This document shows, one piece after another, positions 37,281-50,645 of a DNA stretch of 64,000 bases. Numbering within the stretch: the first letter of the stretch is position 1; each line of letters begins with the position of its first letter. The notes beneath the pieces were generated by a model. It worked only from the letters and a program-made list of their open reading frames with translations. It did no database searches and was not told the DNA's origin. The translations under genes were made by a program, and so were the position numbers. The stretch covers positions 62,001 through 126,000 of the forward strand of contig JAODTK010000532.1 in assembly GCA_026419785.1 (NCBI GenBank). Reading direction: 5' to 3'. The DNA comes from Sclerodactyla briareus (lineage: Eukaryota > Echinodermata > Holothuroidea > Dendrochirotida > Sclerodactylidae).

Positions 37281-39001
37281 CAAGTTGCCGCCTGCGTGTG
37301 ATTCCCCCCACCCCCATATTACGTTACCGCCCAAGAGGCATTGCCTTATTCATGATACCGGTGAGAATTCGCAGCTGAGTACGAGCAGTATCCAGGTCTG
37401 CACCTTGCGGCCTTGGAAGGTTGATCCTCTGCTCGCAAGGATGCCATTGAAAGATAAAAATAAGGGGTATGCCGCACCAAGTGCCTATCTCGCTTGACAG
37501 GAGTGGGGTGGATAACCAAACGTAATGTACCTGCAACCCACGTGGAATGGATCATCCCGCCAAACGGAACCTATCATATATTCGTATGTCAACTTGTTGT
37601 GTACCTCAGCAGCAAATGCTCCAAGAGGAAGCGGTAAGTGAGAAAGTGATTGCACATTGTGAAAAATCAGATGTGGTATTATAATAACTTAATAACAAAG
37701 AGATGAAGTGTGGTGTATTGCATGGCGTTACGGCAGTGCAGGCTATTTACAACATCACTCTGCCAGCGGTCCAGCATATCCGTCTCTCCACACTGTCGGT
37801 TTGCCACTCACTCCCATGAAAGCAAGAAATATCTGCTGCTACTTCCAGTTCTCTAAATACAGTTATTTTCTACTAGCCTCAAAACTTGAAAAGGTCTCCC
37901 ATGCATATTTGAGGGATCCGAGTGTGGAAAACAAAATCTTGTGCAGTATATAAAGTAGTAGCCCACGTATGACAGTTTGAAAATTATCAGTCTCCCAATA
38001 ATGTGAATGACAAATTTTGCCTTTGTTTAAAATTCAGCCCTTTGACAGTACACTCCTAGGAACTCGATAAATCCAAGAGGTCATTTTTGTTAGTCTAACT
38101 CTAGAATTTCCAACATCTTCACCATTATCAGTTGTCTCTAAGCATTACTGAATTTTTTTCAAGTTGGCAGCATGGCAAGCAGTTTCAAATCTATTGTTCA
38201 TCACCTCTGCTCGGCACACAGTGCGTAGCTTCACACCGATACGCGGTTGATAAATCAGCTGACTTTTAAAAATATACTCCATCTTAAATACAAAATGTAC
38301 AATACCTAAATACGTCATCCATCCATACGTATACTTGCTATCCTACCAACCCCCTCCTCCCCATAGCATCCATCACCTCTACGGGCATTCTGCATTTCCA
38401 ATGAGATGGTGTGTTGTGGACAAATTACTTAAACAAACAATTAAAATAGCAGGCTCCAAAGATCCCACTGAATCGCACTCCTCCCATACTCCGCCCACCC
38501 CACCATCATTAGGGCGAAACGACTTTGAGCCAGTCTTCGTTTCCGGAGTGTTGCAGGGAACTTGCCCAGGGCAAAGAATTGAAACAGCAGAATCAGAGAA
38601 ATTTGTGCTTCAGTAAATGACTACAATTCACATTATTGATACTACATAGCTCCAAACTATTACTTTTTCCATCTTGGATAAATGACTTTAGTAAAACGCC
38701 ACTATCCGCAAGCCCCTTCACAATGTGAGAGGCACACTTGACATTTTGTGCACAATATGAATCGTACCATCAATCATGCTGTTGACGATGAGTACTGTGT
38801 ATTGCTATACTTCCTTACAACAGACCTGCAAAATCCTGTGATTTCAGGTCGTGTGCGTGTGAAATTTCGATGATTTTCATACATGAATCATTGGGCCCAC
38901 CACAAACGCCAAGTTTAGTACTGTTTTGGCGCTTGATCAATCAGATTTGAATATCTACCAGTGTGGATTCTTCATAGTGCCCCTTTCTCTGATATATAGG
39001 A
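37281..39001. other. Noncoding
   Basis: No supported gene. The short frames at 37249-37555 and 38335-38616 lack motifs or splice context. Confidence 0.35.
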
Positions 39002-39167
39002 GCAGTGAACAAATTTAACGGTAGTCTGGTAGTCCGAGACAACCCAAACAATACCATACAAAGACCACAACCAGAACTTTACAAACATAGTATGCAGGTA
39101 GGTAGTCCTGATGGAAGGGATTTCTGGATGCAGACTACCAGACGACATGCCTGAATTTGTTCACTGC
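39002..39167. mobile_element. Foldback element with imperfect inverted repeats (166 bp)
   Basis: GCAGTGAACAAATT at 39002-39015 is exactly inverted at 39154-39167. A second paired segment (GTAGTCTGGTAGTC at 39021, against CAGACTACCAGAC at 39131-39143) continues the stem. The centre is about 95 bases. A MITE is the simplest reading, and a hairpin RNA is possible. Confidence 0.5.
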
Positions 39168-40350
39168 ATAGAGGCTGTCGAAGTTTCATGCCTCCTCTCG
39201 CAAATATATGGAAATCAAGATGTGATCCATGTCAAAGTATCTTGTTTTTTGTGGGGGGGGGGGGCAAAATGCCAAGTTACAATGGCCTTCATCATCCCTC
39301 AGATCCCTCTCTAATAAAGATGGAATATATACATACCTGTGAGAATTAATCTAAGAATATTCGAGTATATTCCTCATTGAACCTCTTCCCGTCCCCCCAT
39401 CACCAATCCCCCCTGTAATTGTTGCAATCTACAACACAACTCGATCGTATGTACGTTGCCCTGATCATTAACACTGTAATGGAACGGAGTGAGCTTTAAA
39501 ACATTTTTGGATGAACCACAGCTATCCAGAAGAATATGCAAATTGAATGGAACGATATCTTATATACTCTATTTTTATTTCAAACCATCGTGTGGCAGAG
39601 TTGAGAAGAAAAAAAAAGTCCAAATGAACAATCGGCAACCAACTCCTGCACCATACGGAGGAGATGGAATGACGAAGATCAAAACTAAACTTTGAATCGT
39701 GCCACCATTCCCAGAATCCGATGGCAAGAAGCAAGTGATGAATTCGTAGGCCAACAGAGACTTTTTGACAGCCTCTTATTTTGTCAGTGCCCGGAATACA
39801 CCTGCATGAAAAGTGGGAACAAGTTTGTTCTCTGAGCAAAGGTGCAATCCAGATAGCACCTCAGGAACTGGGGATTGGATCGTGCAGATTATCCCATCTG
39901 TATCCATTTTATCACTATTTATTTACAAATCAATCTGCTGTAAACGCCGAAGTTTCTGCCTCAGTATCGTGCTCTGTAGCTATGACTAGCACTGGGATAT
40001 CTTCATGCGTGCAACAAATGAGTACTACTACTGCCCGACTGTCCCTGTGGCCGAAATAAAAAACAAACAGACAACAACCAACGGAGACGAATCGTCGAAT
40101 GGTAAAAGTGAAGAATTGCCCATTACATGACATACTTGAAAATTGCATGTTTTCTCCTACTCGAAAAACCCTTGGCCACCAGCACCGCTCGCCAGACCAT
40201 TTTCTCCAAACCTCACCGACGTGATTCTCCTCAAAGGTCGGTTGCGATGCTTGGGCACCATATATCCACATTGGCACCATGTAACGTTACAACTAGATTT
40301 TTCACATTTTCGCTTGCCGTTTCGTAGTTTACTTGTATTCCTTCTAAATA
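39168..40350. other. Noncoding
   Basis: A poly-G tract lies at 39254-39263. No supported gene. Confidence 0.35.
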
Positions 40351-40354
40351 CCCC

Positions 40355-40735
40355 TAAGTGCTTATATAGCGCTTTTTCGACGTGATCAAAGCGCTCCCAG
40401 TATCAGCCATGATCATTCGTGAATTGACCACTGGTACATACATTTTATAGTACGCACCTCTTCCTTGTTCATCCGACACACAATTCAGGCGCCATTCATT
40501 GTGTCCCCCGGGGGACTTACCCAATAGGGTGTAGCCACATATGACACATGCCTACTAAATCACACGTAACTCTCAAGGTCGCCATTCTACAAGTAGGTAC
40601 ACGTTGTGACAGTTGAGGAAAGACATGCCTTGTATAAGGGCACAACGGAACAAGCCAGCGCGGCTTTGTGGGATTCAAACTCACGATTCTCGGATCACAG
40701 TCTGGAGCTCTCGACTGACTGAGCTTATCCACCTC
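40355..40735 (-). mobile_element. tRNA-derived SINE
   Basis: On the minus strand GGATAAGCTCAGTCAGTCGAGAGC (box A-like, 40708-40731) is followed by GTGAGTTTGAATCCC (box B-like, about 40670-40684). The body extends to a terminal hairpin AGCGCTTT...AAAGCGCT (about 40367-40395). Confidence 0.6.
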
Positions 40736-41770
40736 CTCCTTAAAGAGGCTGCTGATGAGATAGGTATGGAATGAATGTGCTTGCCTAGTGTTACAAAACC
40801 AGCATAATTACACATACCGTTGAGGGCGCTGCCCTATTCATAATCACATACCATCGAGCATGTAGTTTTCACTGGCTGTACATCATACCCGTACATCATG
40901 CTTAAGTTATCAATCTATACTTGCAATGAATATTGGTGACTTTGTGCCATTGAACTGAAATAAATTCGGACCACTCTTAACTTTAGCCTAATGTCTGCTT
41001 TGTTTCTGATCATGCCAATAGTCACAATATTGCTTCCACATGCCATTCATGGGAGAAAGAGCCAGTTTTTAGATGGAATACTGCGATATTACATAGTTGC
41101 AGCGAAGCTCACTCAACCCAGTGACCAGTCGTACTATATATTCATAACATCGGGTCATCTCTTATATTGTGGTGATTTGCAGATCTGCGTGATGAAACCA
41201 TGACAACCTAGCTCCAAATACTGTGTATGCTCAAGCGAGACCGATGTTATGGGGGTTTGAAGCATGTCTCCATGCATTCAAATCATGTAGAAAACAGCAA
41301 TGATCTATTTGTTAGAGAGTCACAGCCTCCATTTTGTAAAATTTAAATACAATTAAATCAAGCATTCAAAGGTTTCCCTTACAATTTTAGCACTGATTGT
41401 AATAATAAGGCATATCGACTGAGACAAAACCTGTCCGTGGTACAGTGAGTTCAGTTCAAGACCTTCTTATGTACTATCACCAAAATTCAAATTTGAAAGT
41501 ACTGTGTGTTCCTAATCTGCCCCTAGGGTTTTCCAATTAGTGCTTCCACAGCTCAATGAGCAGTGGCACTTTCTGATTCCTGGCCATGTTCCAGAGAAAT
41601 ACGACTGGATACAGGCACTCACAAGCTCAGACCAAAACTTTGGTTCTGGCTTGGAGACAAGAACTAGGACGTTTAGGATAGCAGGAAGGTCACAGCTTAG
41701 TGGGAATTTTCAAGTCTCAAAGCCACTTGCAAGCTAACAGACTCCTCTACACCTTGAAGAAGAAAATAAC
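40736..41770. other. Noncoding
   Basis: No supported gene or repeat. Confidence 0.35.
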
Positions 41771-42250
41771 CACCATACAGTGGGTATATGCATGCTACTG
41801 ATGAATGTGACATCTATTGGCTGCACTCTCAATGTCATACTGGACACCACCTTACAGTGGGTATTATGCATGCTTACTGATGAATGGTGACATCTATTGG
41901 CTGCACTCTCAATGTCATACTGGACACCACCTTACAGTGGGTATTATGCATGCTCATTGATGCATGGTGACATCTTTTGGCAGCACCTCAATGTAATACC
42001 GGACGACACCACCTTACAGTGGGTATTATGCATGCTCATTGATGCATGGTGACATCTTTTGGCAGCACCTCAATGTAATACCGGACGACACCCACCTTAC
42101 AGTGGGTATTATGTATGCTGATGCATGGTGACACCTATTGGTTGCAGCCTCAATGTAACGCTGGACACCATCTTACAGTGGGTATTATGTATGCTGATGC
42201 ATGGTGACATTCCATGCACTCTCAATGTAACACTGAACACCACCTTACAG
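41771..42250. repeat. Tandem repeat, about 80-bp unit, six copies
   Basis: Units carry CACCTTACAGTGGGTATTATGCATGCT, GATG.ATGGTGACATCT, TTGGC.GCAC.CTCAATGT and ATAC.GGAC. Starts lie near 41775, 41855, 41930, 42015, 42096 and 42172. A further unit at 42480-42540 is separated by about 230 bases of unrelated sequence. Confidence 0.8.
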
Positions 42251-42479
42251 CATTGTTCACGCTGAGGAGTGGGAAAGAATGGATTCTGACTATCTTTTCT
42301 CAAAAATTATTGGTGGGAGGGAACTTCCCGCCATTTAATGAAGGAGCACTCTTCCAGACAGAGCCGCACATTTTTTTGGCATTGTGTTGATGAAAAATCC
42401 CTCTTGATTTCGGAATCCCTCTCGAAAAAATTCCAAAGGAGGGGAATACCCTCCCTGAATTGATCCTTAGCACAAACAC
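42251..42479. other. Unrelated insert between copies of the 80-bp tandem repeat
   Basis: The tandem text stops at ACCTTACAG (42242-42250) and resumes at GCCTTACAGTGGG (42480). The sequence between has no repeat similarity and could be an insertion. Clear target duplications were not found apart from the shared CCTTACAG. Confidence 0.4.
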
Positions 42480-42540
42480 TGCCTTACAGTGGGTATTGTA
42501 CATGAGTCATGCCCATTACTGATACATGGTGACATACTTC

Positions 42541-43627
42541 TGTTATCACATTATAACCCGCGCTCAAATTCAGCAGAGCACAGTCTCCTGCAGCTTGACC
42601 TTTGACACAGTGCTGAAACACAACTCCTCCGATTGTCTGAGTTTAGCTCACATCCCGCTCTACTGATCCTTCTTGTTAACTTTTTCAACAAAAGCAGCAC
42701 TCCATGGAATCCCCCTTTCACTCAGTTCTAATTTTCGGCAAGTGGTCAATTTTTCAGATACACCATTAATACGGGGACCAATTTGGGCAGTACAAGTCTT
42801 TTGAATATCTAACATGTGAATACCATTCAAGGTTTGAGGAGGGAACCTTGTACTACTCGAACGGACACTGTGTGATATGATATTGGGCTGGGCATTAGAA
42901 TGTGCAAACGGCAACAGCACAATCTACCTACCCTACCGCCCGAAGTGGACGACACGATGGTGCAGAACGAAAGCTCATCCATGACATAATCACACCCTGA
43001 GCCAGCCCGTTTTTGTAACATAAACCGTAGCATCATGAAACATCAGTTACATGGGTATACTCTCCACCCTACTTGGTCCAACGTGGATGCCAGGAGTCCA
43101 CACTTTCCAATGTACAGGGCACACAATTGACTCAAAGTAATAAAACCATGGATGATCAGTTCTGGTCGGTATTGCTCCTCAGGAAGACCGACGAACATGG
43201 GTACTTAACACCAGATGACATACATAGTCCAAAAACTATCGTACCCCTTGTGCTTTCATTTTTGTGGGGGCTTGTCCCAATACAACACATGCCCCTCATA
43301 TTTCTCTTACACTGACAATATATCAGCAGTGGGAAACATGTATTGAACAATTTAGGGTGCAGGAAAATGCGTCCAAATCTAAAGAGCCAATCTCAACTTT
43401 AGTACAGCCATGAACGAAACACATAACAGAATTAATATTGCACTTCTGACCATATTTTTAATCTGGGTTATAACCGTGAGTTTGATTTTTCACACTTGCG
43501 ATTGGAACTACTTTATCACAAACCACCTCATGGTGTGTGGACTGATGGCACCAACAAACCACATCATGGAGAACATACCCTCTGACTGATATTCCACCAT
43601 CACACGGGGTATACGCGAACATCCTCC
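42541..43627. other. Noncoding; likely 3' flank of the SIK gene
   Basis: This lies downstream of the SIK stop on the minus strand. No coding exon or convincing poly(A) signal is seen. Confidence 0.4.
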
Positions 43628-45436
43628 TCAGTCGAGACGACCATGGTCATTCATCGATGTGTCCCTGCCCTCGTCAAATGATGGCGAGTCAAAGCTGTGG
43701 TGCTGCGTGTGCACCGGTAGGGGGGCCCTCGGAGCCCCTGTAACTAGCCCTGGAGCCCGCTGCTTTCAAACCCTGCTGGCTGTAATGGCCATCCACTTAG
43801 ACTGAGAGACCTGCCCTGCTGCCGGCACGAGCATGGATGGATTTGGTTGATGGCAAGACTCGTCCCCGCTGCTCCCACCCCCCGTGTAGGGGTACTGAGG
43901 GAGGACCTGGTGCTGCTGTGCTGGTGGTAGGAGTCGTTCCGGTTCGGCGCCGGCGGGCGCCCGTCAAAGCTCGGCTGGCGCTCGAGCTGCATCGCTGGCA
44001 CTGTTTGAACTCGCTGCGATGACGCTGGAACTGCTGCCGCTTCGCCATCAGCTTCTGCTGCAGGAGACGCTGCTGGAGTGTCCGTGCGTTGGGCGCCACC
44101 TGGAGGGCAAACTCGTTGGACACGTCCTCGGGCTGGACCGGGTTAGAGGCTCCCGGATGGGCAGGCTGGGGGGCTCCTTGAGCTGCCGCATCTGCTGCAT
44201 CCGTGCTGGCCGCGGTGGATCGTCTGCGCCTGCTGGGGGAATCGCCTCCAGGTCTGCTGGAGGCGGCGTCCATCAGCGCACTCTTGGCATCAGGTGGGGG
44301 ACGGGCTGATGTTGGTGATACGTTCGCCTCTGCCCATGGGCCTTGGCTGCCCGCCACGCTGGCAGCCTGTGGAGCACGTCCGCCATCTGCTGGTGCTGCT
44401 GCAGGAGGGTGCTAGCGTCCGTCAGCCCCTGACCAAGCCCAATGTTCTTTGGTGTCTGTGTGGCACCACCCCACCAACTTTGTAGAAGGAGTCCATCAGA
44501 GGACCGACTCCCCTCCCTGAAGCTTACTGGCGACTGGCTGTTGGCGCGGCCCATCGTGATTTGGGGGTGGGGGAGGTAGCCCGGGGGGCGCACAGGAGGG
44601 CCGGGCGGCTGTACCTCCTGCATACTGCTCATGTCCGGGGAGTTACACGGAGGGGTCGTCAGAACCTCAGAGAGCCCTGGCCACTGTGAGAAGCTCTGCG
44701 AGATCTCCATCTCCTCATTGGAGTCAAACGACCGACAGTTCTGGGGACTTCGTTCCAAAGTCACTAGACAGGGCTGGAGGCTAGGGGAGATCTCATAGGG
44801 GTCACCCCCCTCCCCTCCAACTGACCTCTGCCCTGATAAATATTGCTCCATGAATCGTCCCTTCTCGATTCCTGTTCACTTTCAGGCATGTCTGCCTCGA
44901 CTCCCTCGTCGATCGAAGTCACGACCATGTGTTTGGTGACATCGAGCGTGCCTTCCGGTGTCGTGTGCTATGTGACGCCGTCGGCAGGCTCCAGAGGATT
45001 CTTAACGTTCGGCACGGAGGCGATGACCTCCCCCTCACTGAATATGCATGGTGCGTTGTGAGCCTGGACGAGGTGGCTGGTCCTTCCTCTTGCGCTGCAG
45101 GGCAAGCTGGCGCTCTCCGACACGATGGCTGCGCTGATTGGCTGGTGCTGGCTGGGATTAGGAACCCTGTCGAGCACTGCGCATTGTTCACAAACTGCTG
45201 GTGGGCGTGCTGCGATTGCAGCGGCGCCATCACTGCACTGGTCTGAGTCCGTACGCGGTGGATGGGGCCGCAGAGGTCCTCATCATGGCATGCTCGGCCA
45301 CTGAGCTGGGCCTGCGGTTCCGGAGGTCCACACGTCCCTCCACAGGAAAGCTGCACCGGTGTTGTAGTTTAACCTTTAGACCAGAGTTGGGTAGGATATC
45401 GCTTGTGTAGTGGTCGTTAGTTGTCTTTCGAAGGGC
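43628..45436 (-). CDS. SIK2: SIK2-type salt-inducible kinase, large C-terminal exon
   Basis: The exon starts after a strong acceptor (TTCTTCTCTTCCACAG) at 45437 and continues phase 0 from the previous exon. ALRKTTNDHY completes the UBA domain. HRCSFPVEGRVDLRNRRPSS follows, with the RRPS PKA site family motif of SIK1/SIK2. Then come VVTSIDEGVEAD (the conserved SIDEG block), SPVSFREGSRSSDG (second PKA/14-3-3 site) and the Gln-rich TLQQRLLQQKLMAKRQQFQ. The order matches the vertebrate SIK2 tail. SIKs phosphorylate CRTC coactivators and class IIa HDACs, and PKA phosphorylation of these sites recruits 14-3-3. Frame changes occur near 45400, 45230, 44950, 44870 and 44000 and again near the end. The chosen stop (43628-43630) ends HHSFDSPSFDEG...GRLD; stops in other frames lie at 43744 and 43797. 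Orthology to the common ancestor of SIK1 and SIK2 is inferred from the motifs. Confidence 0.75.
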
Positions 45437-46411
45437 CTGTGGAAGAGAAGAAAACAGACAGGTCTTAGAATTACCAAAACTATACCCGGCTGGCACCACA
45501 TTCGTAATCAATGCACATTCGTACCAAAACTAGGCTTCACCCAACTATTTATTCTATAAAAATCTGGCTATTGACAGTACCTTCTTTCTTGCCACCTTGC
45601 TACATGAACACAAATTTCAAACGACTGTCATTACCCTATAAATTGAAACCTTATACATTTCATTTCATCCATTTGTTTTATCCACTAACATGACAACATG
45701 ATGAACAACAAATTATTTCAGAAACATATTGTAATATGAAAATAGTCTGGACGTGAAGAAAGCAATGCCGTAAAGAAACCCTTGTGGGCTAAGTAGGTCT
45801 CTACTAGGGGACAATGAAGCTGATGCAGGGTCCATGTAGAAAAAATTGCATCGAACTCATAACCTCAACCCCACACAACCTTACCCCACCCAACTCCTCC
45901 TTACCTTTCACTTCTCACATATGTGGCATAGCAAAATGAACCCCCGTTTGCATGGCATATGTTCCCCTGGGCCTGGCACTATTGTGATTTAGGGTTTACA
46001 ACAGGCGGGATACCACATACACATTGATTTGCTAGATTCCCAGACTGCAGATTGAAAAGTTGTGAGTTTAATCACATGGACCGATCAGTTCTTCTGTTGG
46101 GCCCTTGGGTAAGTCACACCTTTCTCCATTCTCCCCACTCCACCCAGGAGATATTGAGGAGTCTGTGAGGAGTCTCAAGTACACAGTGCCTACGACCAGC
46201 AGGACCATAGCTTTGGAATCATCAGAGAGCATACCAATTCCTTTTGGGGTTCTATCTGTGAATCGCTCTGGAACTGACATCAATCAATGATTTTTTTAAG
46301 AGTCATATACTGGATAGATTATTAATATTATTAGGGGCACGATGTGAACTCGAACCCTTCTGGAGGGGACGTCAAGGCTAGTAACTGTTTCCGAGCGCAA
46401 CAAATACTCAC
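45437..46411 (-). other. SIK intron (975 bp)
   Basis: The intron is bounded by GTGAGT at 46411-46406 and CCACAG at 45442-45437 on the minus strand. It contains a probable SINE fragment near 46035-46125. Confidence 0.75.
46035..46125 (+). mobile_element. SINE fragment in SIK intron
   Basis: AAAAGTTGTGAGTTTAATCAC resembles a box B region. It is followed by CTGTTGGGCCCTTGGGTAAGTCACACC, which is the kind of text seen after tRNA heads in invertebrate SINEs. Box A is missing. Confidence 0.3.
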
Positions 46412-46629
46412 ATCGATGGTCTTCTGCTGGTCAATCCCCAGGCTCTGCATCCCACGGAGGGCCAGCTCATTAAACTCGCCCAGGGGCTTGGGAATGTCCT
46501 GGACCGGGCTTGCCACTGGCGAGGGAGGGCCCCCGTCCATCAGCATCCACTTGTGGGCCTTGATCTGCTCGATCGTGTACCTCTTGGCAGGGTTCAGCAC
46601 CAGCATGTTGCGGATCAGCATCTCGCACT
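46412..46629 (-). CDS. SIK2: SIK2-type kinase exon: subdomain XI and UBA start
   Basis: This 218-base exon has acceptor CCCTCCCCAG at 46630 and donor GAT|GTGAGT at 46411. It enters in phase 1, so the E codon is split with the exon at 49455, and leaves in phase 0. The translation CEMLIRNMLVLNPAKRYTIE is the end of the protein-kinase C-lobe (subdomain XI, with the arginine of ..PAKR..). IKAHKWM follows and then LGEFNELALRGMQSLGIDQQ, the SIK/AMPK-related UBA domain that stabilises the kinase and supports LKB1 activation. GIDQQKTI is typical of SIK2. The frame is intact. An upstream tandem array reuses the first bases of this exon. Confidence 0.93.
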
Positions 46630-46900
46630 CTGGGGAGGGGGGGAAAGAAAATAGGGACCTTATGAAAATATTACTCGCACGTTTAATATGCTTGGATCAG
46701 CACTTTGAGGAGGGGGAAAGAAAATAGGGACCATATGAAATATTACTCATATGCTTATTGTGCTTGGATCAGCATTTGGCAGTCTGGGGGGAGGGGGGGA
46801 AAGAGATAGGGACCTTCTGACATATACCGCATGTTATGCTGATCAGCATTTTGCCTCTGAGGGGGGGGGGGGGGATAGGGACCTCATGAAGCATTTGGCA
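46612..46900 (-). repeat. Tandem array derived from the SIK exon acceptor (4 units of about 75 bp)
   Basis: Units on the plus strand start GGATCAGCA at 46612 (in the exon), 46693 and 46765, with a diverged GATCAGCA start at about 46841. Each has a GGGGAGGGGGG-like tract and ATAGGGACCT, and the first three add TATGAAA.TATTACTC-like text. On the minus strand each unit therefore has a C/T tract, an AG dinucleotide in some copies, and copies of the first 20 or so exon bases up to ATGCTGATCC. Confidence 0.75.
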
Positions 46901-47458
46901 TATCCTTATGGGCAGCATAATCATTTCAAATTTGAATTATAATTTTCAATACATTGGTATTTCATGTTAATTTTCCAACCAGGAAAAGCCTGAAAAAGTT
47001 GGTATAGAAATCACCAATTTCATTACAGTTTCATTATCAGCCAATGTTGTTAACAATGGGGTCAAGTCTATGGAGAATGGGACACACACCTCTCCCCAAT
47101 GTCTGAGAAATTTTCTCGACATGGTCATGTCCATGCCAACATTTGAAATTCTGGCCAAATCATTGCTCTTGAATGTAAAACACTACATAACACAATGGAA
47201 ACTGCTCTCACAAGTGGAACTCTATTGTTTACCTTTCTCGCTATGCCGTGCCTCGCTGCCCCTCATACTTTGGTATACTGGAAAGCATGTATACTCTTCC
47301 CTCCCCCCCCCCCCCCATCCAACCTCAACAGGCCGAGCACTCTGCAAATTGGCCGTCAGGTTTATAGCATCCCGCAGCAAAAACATTAGACCCGAGCGCG
47401 AAGCCGCACACGCGCTCGATCACTGCCGTGCAAACAAGGGTTTTATCACCCGCCCCAT

Positions 47459-47466
47459 TGACGTCA
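47459..47466. promoter_or_regulatory. Full CRE palindrome TGACGTCA
   Basis: An exact 8-base CREB/ATF site inside a SIK intron, in a locally CpG-richer stretch (47385-47660). Confidence 0.35.
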
Positions 47467-48611
47467 TTCCCTCGAGATTGGCGAAGGCAGGAGGACAGGA
47501 GAGCACTGCGAAAACAGGAGAAACACTTGAAAATGGCATCAGCCATCGCTGTATCGGAGTGGAAACTGAGCACAGCTGTAAACACCGGCCGCTGACGACA
47601 ACAGTAGGAAAACACTCCTCGATCACGGGAGACAGAAGGAGGAAAGCTTGGATATTGGAGAAGGCTGTAGGTCTCGGAGGACTCTTCTTTAAGTATACAG
47701 TATGGCATAAAAACAACCCAGCACGTCCTGCTAGAAATGGGCTGGGATTGTTAGAACAACATCGCTAATGGCCTCGTTTGGAAATCAAACTGCGGTACAT
47801 CGGGGGCAGGAACAATAGTATATGGGTGACAGTCCTAATTCAGTTTGAATTCTACTTGTGAGCAATAATTTCATAGTTACATTCCACAAGGATGATTTCA
47901 AACAAAAAAAACTCTAGATTTAGAAGAGGACTGGCAGTATCTCATCGAGTTTACATATACATCACATTTGGGACTCTAGATCATTCATTACATTAAGGTC
48001 GGTAACAGTTAAAAAATTGGAGTTCACTTCATGCATTTCTCATGCAGAAATATAAGGGGGGGGGGGGGGTTCTATCTTGTCTCCAAAAAGTGACAATTGT
48101 ATATAGTCAGTGTCGCAATAATTTGGACCATAGTCCGGAATGGCGTAGACAATGCATCCAAAGAACAGGGAAAACATACCGCTTACCTTCTGATGAACAT
48201 CCTTAGAATTAACCATTCCCCCACCCTCCTATCCCCTCCATCCAAACCAACTCAGCCTGCTCAACCTGTCAACCTTACCCTATTTCCTTGGGGGTAGAAT
48301 TACTATGGCCAAACATGATGAACTAAGAAAACAATGCCAACAGTGGATAAATTCCTCTTTCCCAAAAATTTCCAAGTAGAAATTGCAAAGTTGATAAAAA
48401 AAAATAGGGGCTGGGGGAGGGGGAAGAAACATGAAACTCCTGGTCACATTCTCGTAACTGATTTAAGTCATTACAGGGTCAGATATAACCCTGCTACCCA
48501 CTAACACTCATTACCTGTCTGCGGTTCCCTCTATGTAACACTCCAAATGGCGAGAAATCCCCCACCCCTCAGGACAGGGTTTGTAACAATGTTTGGTAAC
48601 GAGGCAATGTG

Positions 48612-48625
48612 GTTGCCATAGCAAC
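48612..48625. promoter_or_regulatory. RFX X-box (GTTGCCATAGCAAC)
   Basis: A near-perfect palindromic RFX site. The known consensus is GTTGCCATGGNAAC. It lies in a CpG-containing segment (48600-48860) in the SIK intron, with no coding content around it. This could be an enhancer core. Confidence 0.45.
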
Positions 48626-49147
48626 CTACATTCATTGCGCGTTTAGCGATATAATACTTCCAGCAGATGTGTTGTCTGGGCGGAGGCGTATTTTAAATCA
48701 CGCCGCACAACACATTCTGGGAAACCCTGTATGCCCGCCCAACCAACAGCCAAGTCTCCATGCACGCCTCTGGGAGACGATGTTGACGTCTACCGGCGTG
48801 ATTCCTGAGAGAAATTCCCCTAAATTGGACCTGTGACATTTAGGCTCAGATGTCGGTGGGCGTGAATTACAGTACCGGCAGGGTATGGTTGTTCTTGTTT
48901 TTAGCTGCAAAGCGCTCGCTGTACTCGGTTCCGTTCAAGATTAGGCATTGTTTGTGGGAGGGTCATATCCTACTCATAACCAGCAAGGACCTTTACCAAA
49001 GTGAAGTTTTTGTTAGCAGTTTTGTAGTGAATTCTTAAGCATTTTCGAAATTGATATCAAGTTGTTGAACACAGGACGTCGCATGCTTTAGCCTGGGCTA
49101 TGTATTAACCCTGCTTTGTTAATAGTGATCAGGCATGGGATAGGGCA

Positions 49148-49290
49148 GAAGAATAACAGAGTGGTATCAGTGACGCTTTGCAAGCAAACATTCTGGGTTT
49201 GAATTCCAGCAGTCACTGGACTTTCTTCCCTAGGCTGTACTTGTGCGTTTGCGATAAGCCAGGTCCTTGGTCTTCAACTATGTTTTCCCG
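49148..49290 (+). mobile_element. SINE-like fragment
   Basis: AACAGAGTGGTATCAGTGACGC and, about 30 bases later, CTGGGTTTGAATTCCAGC resemble degraded Pol III A and B boxes. They are followed by CTGTACTTGTGCGTTTGCGATAAGCCAGG. Confidence 0.3.
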
Positions 49291-49434
49291 TGTAATTTTT
49301 TTTTCCAACATTCCACTGTAATAAATGACTCCAGTGACTTAAAAAAAAAATCACTACTGGAATTGTCAATGACTCAATTTATGAAATTTTGTGACTTGTC
49401 ACATCTCTTTGTTATCAAGGTGTATTACGTTTCA

Positions 49435-50645
<1,211 letters not shown>

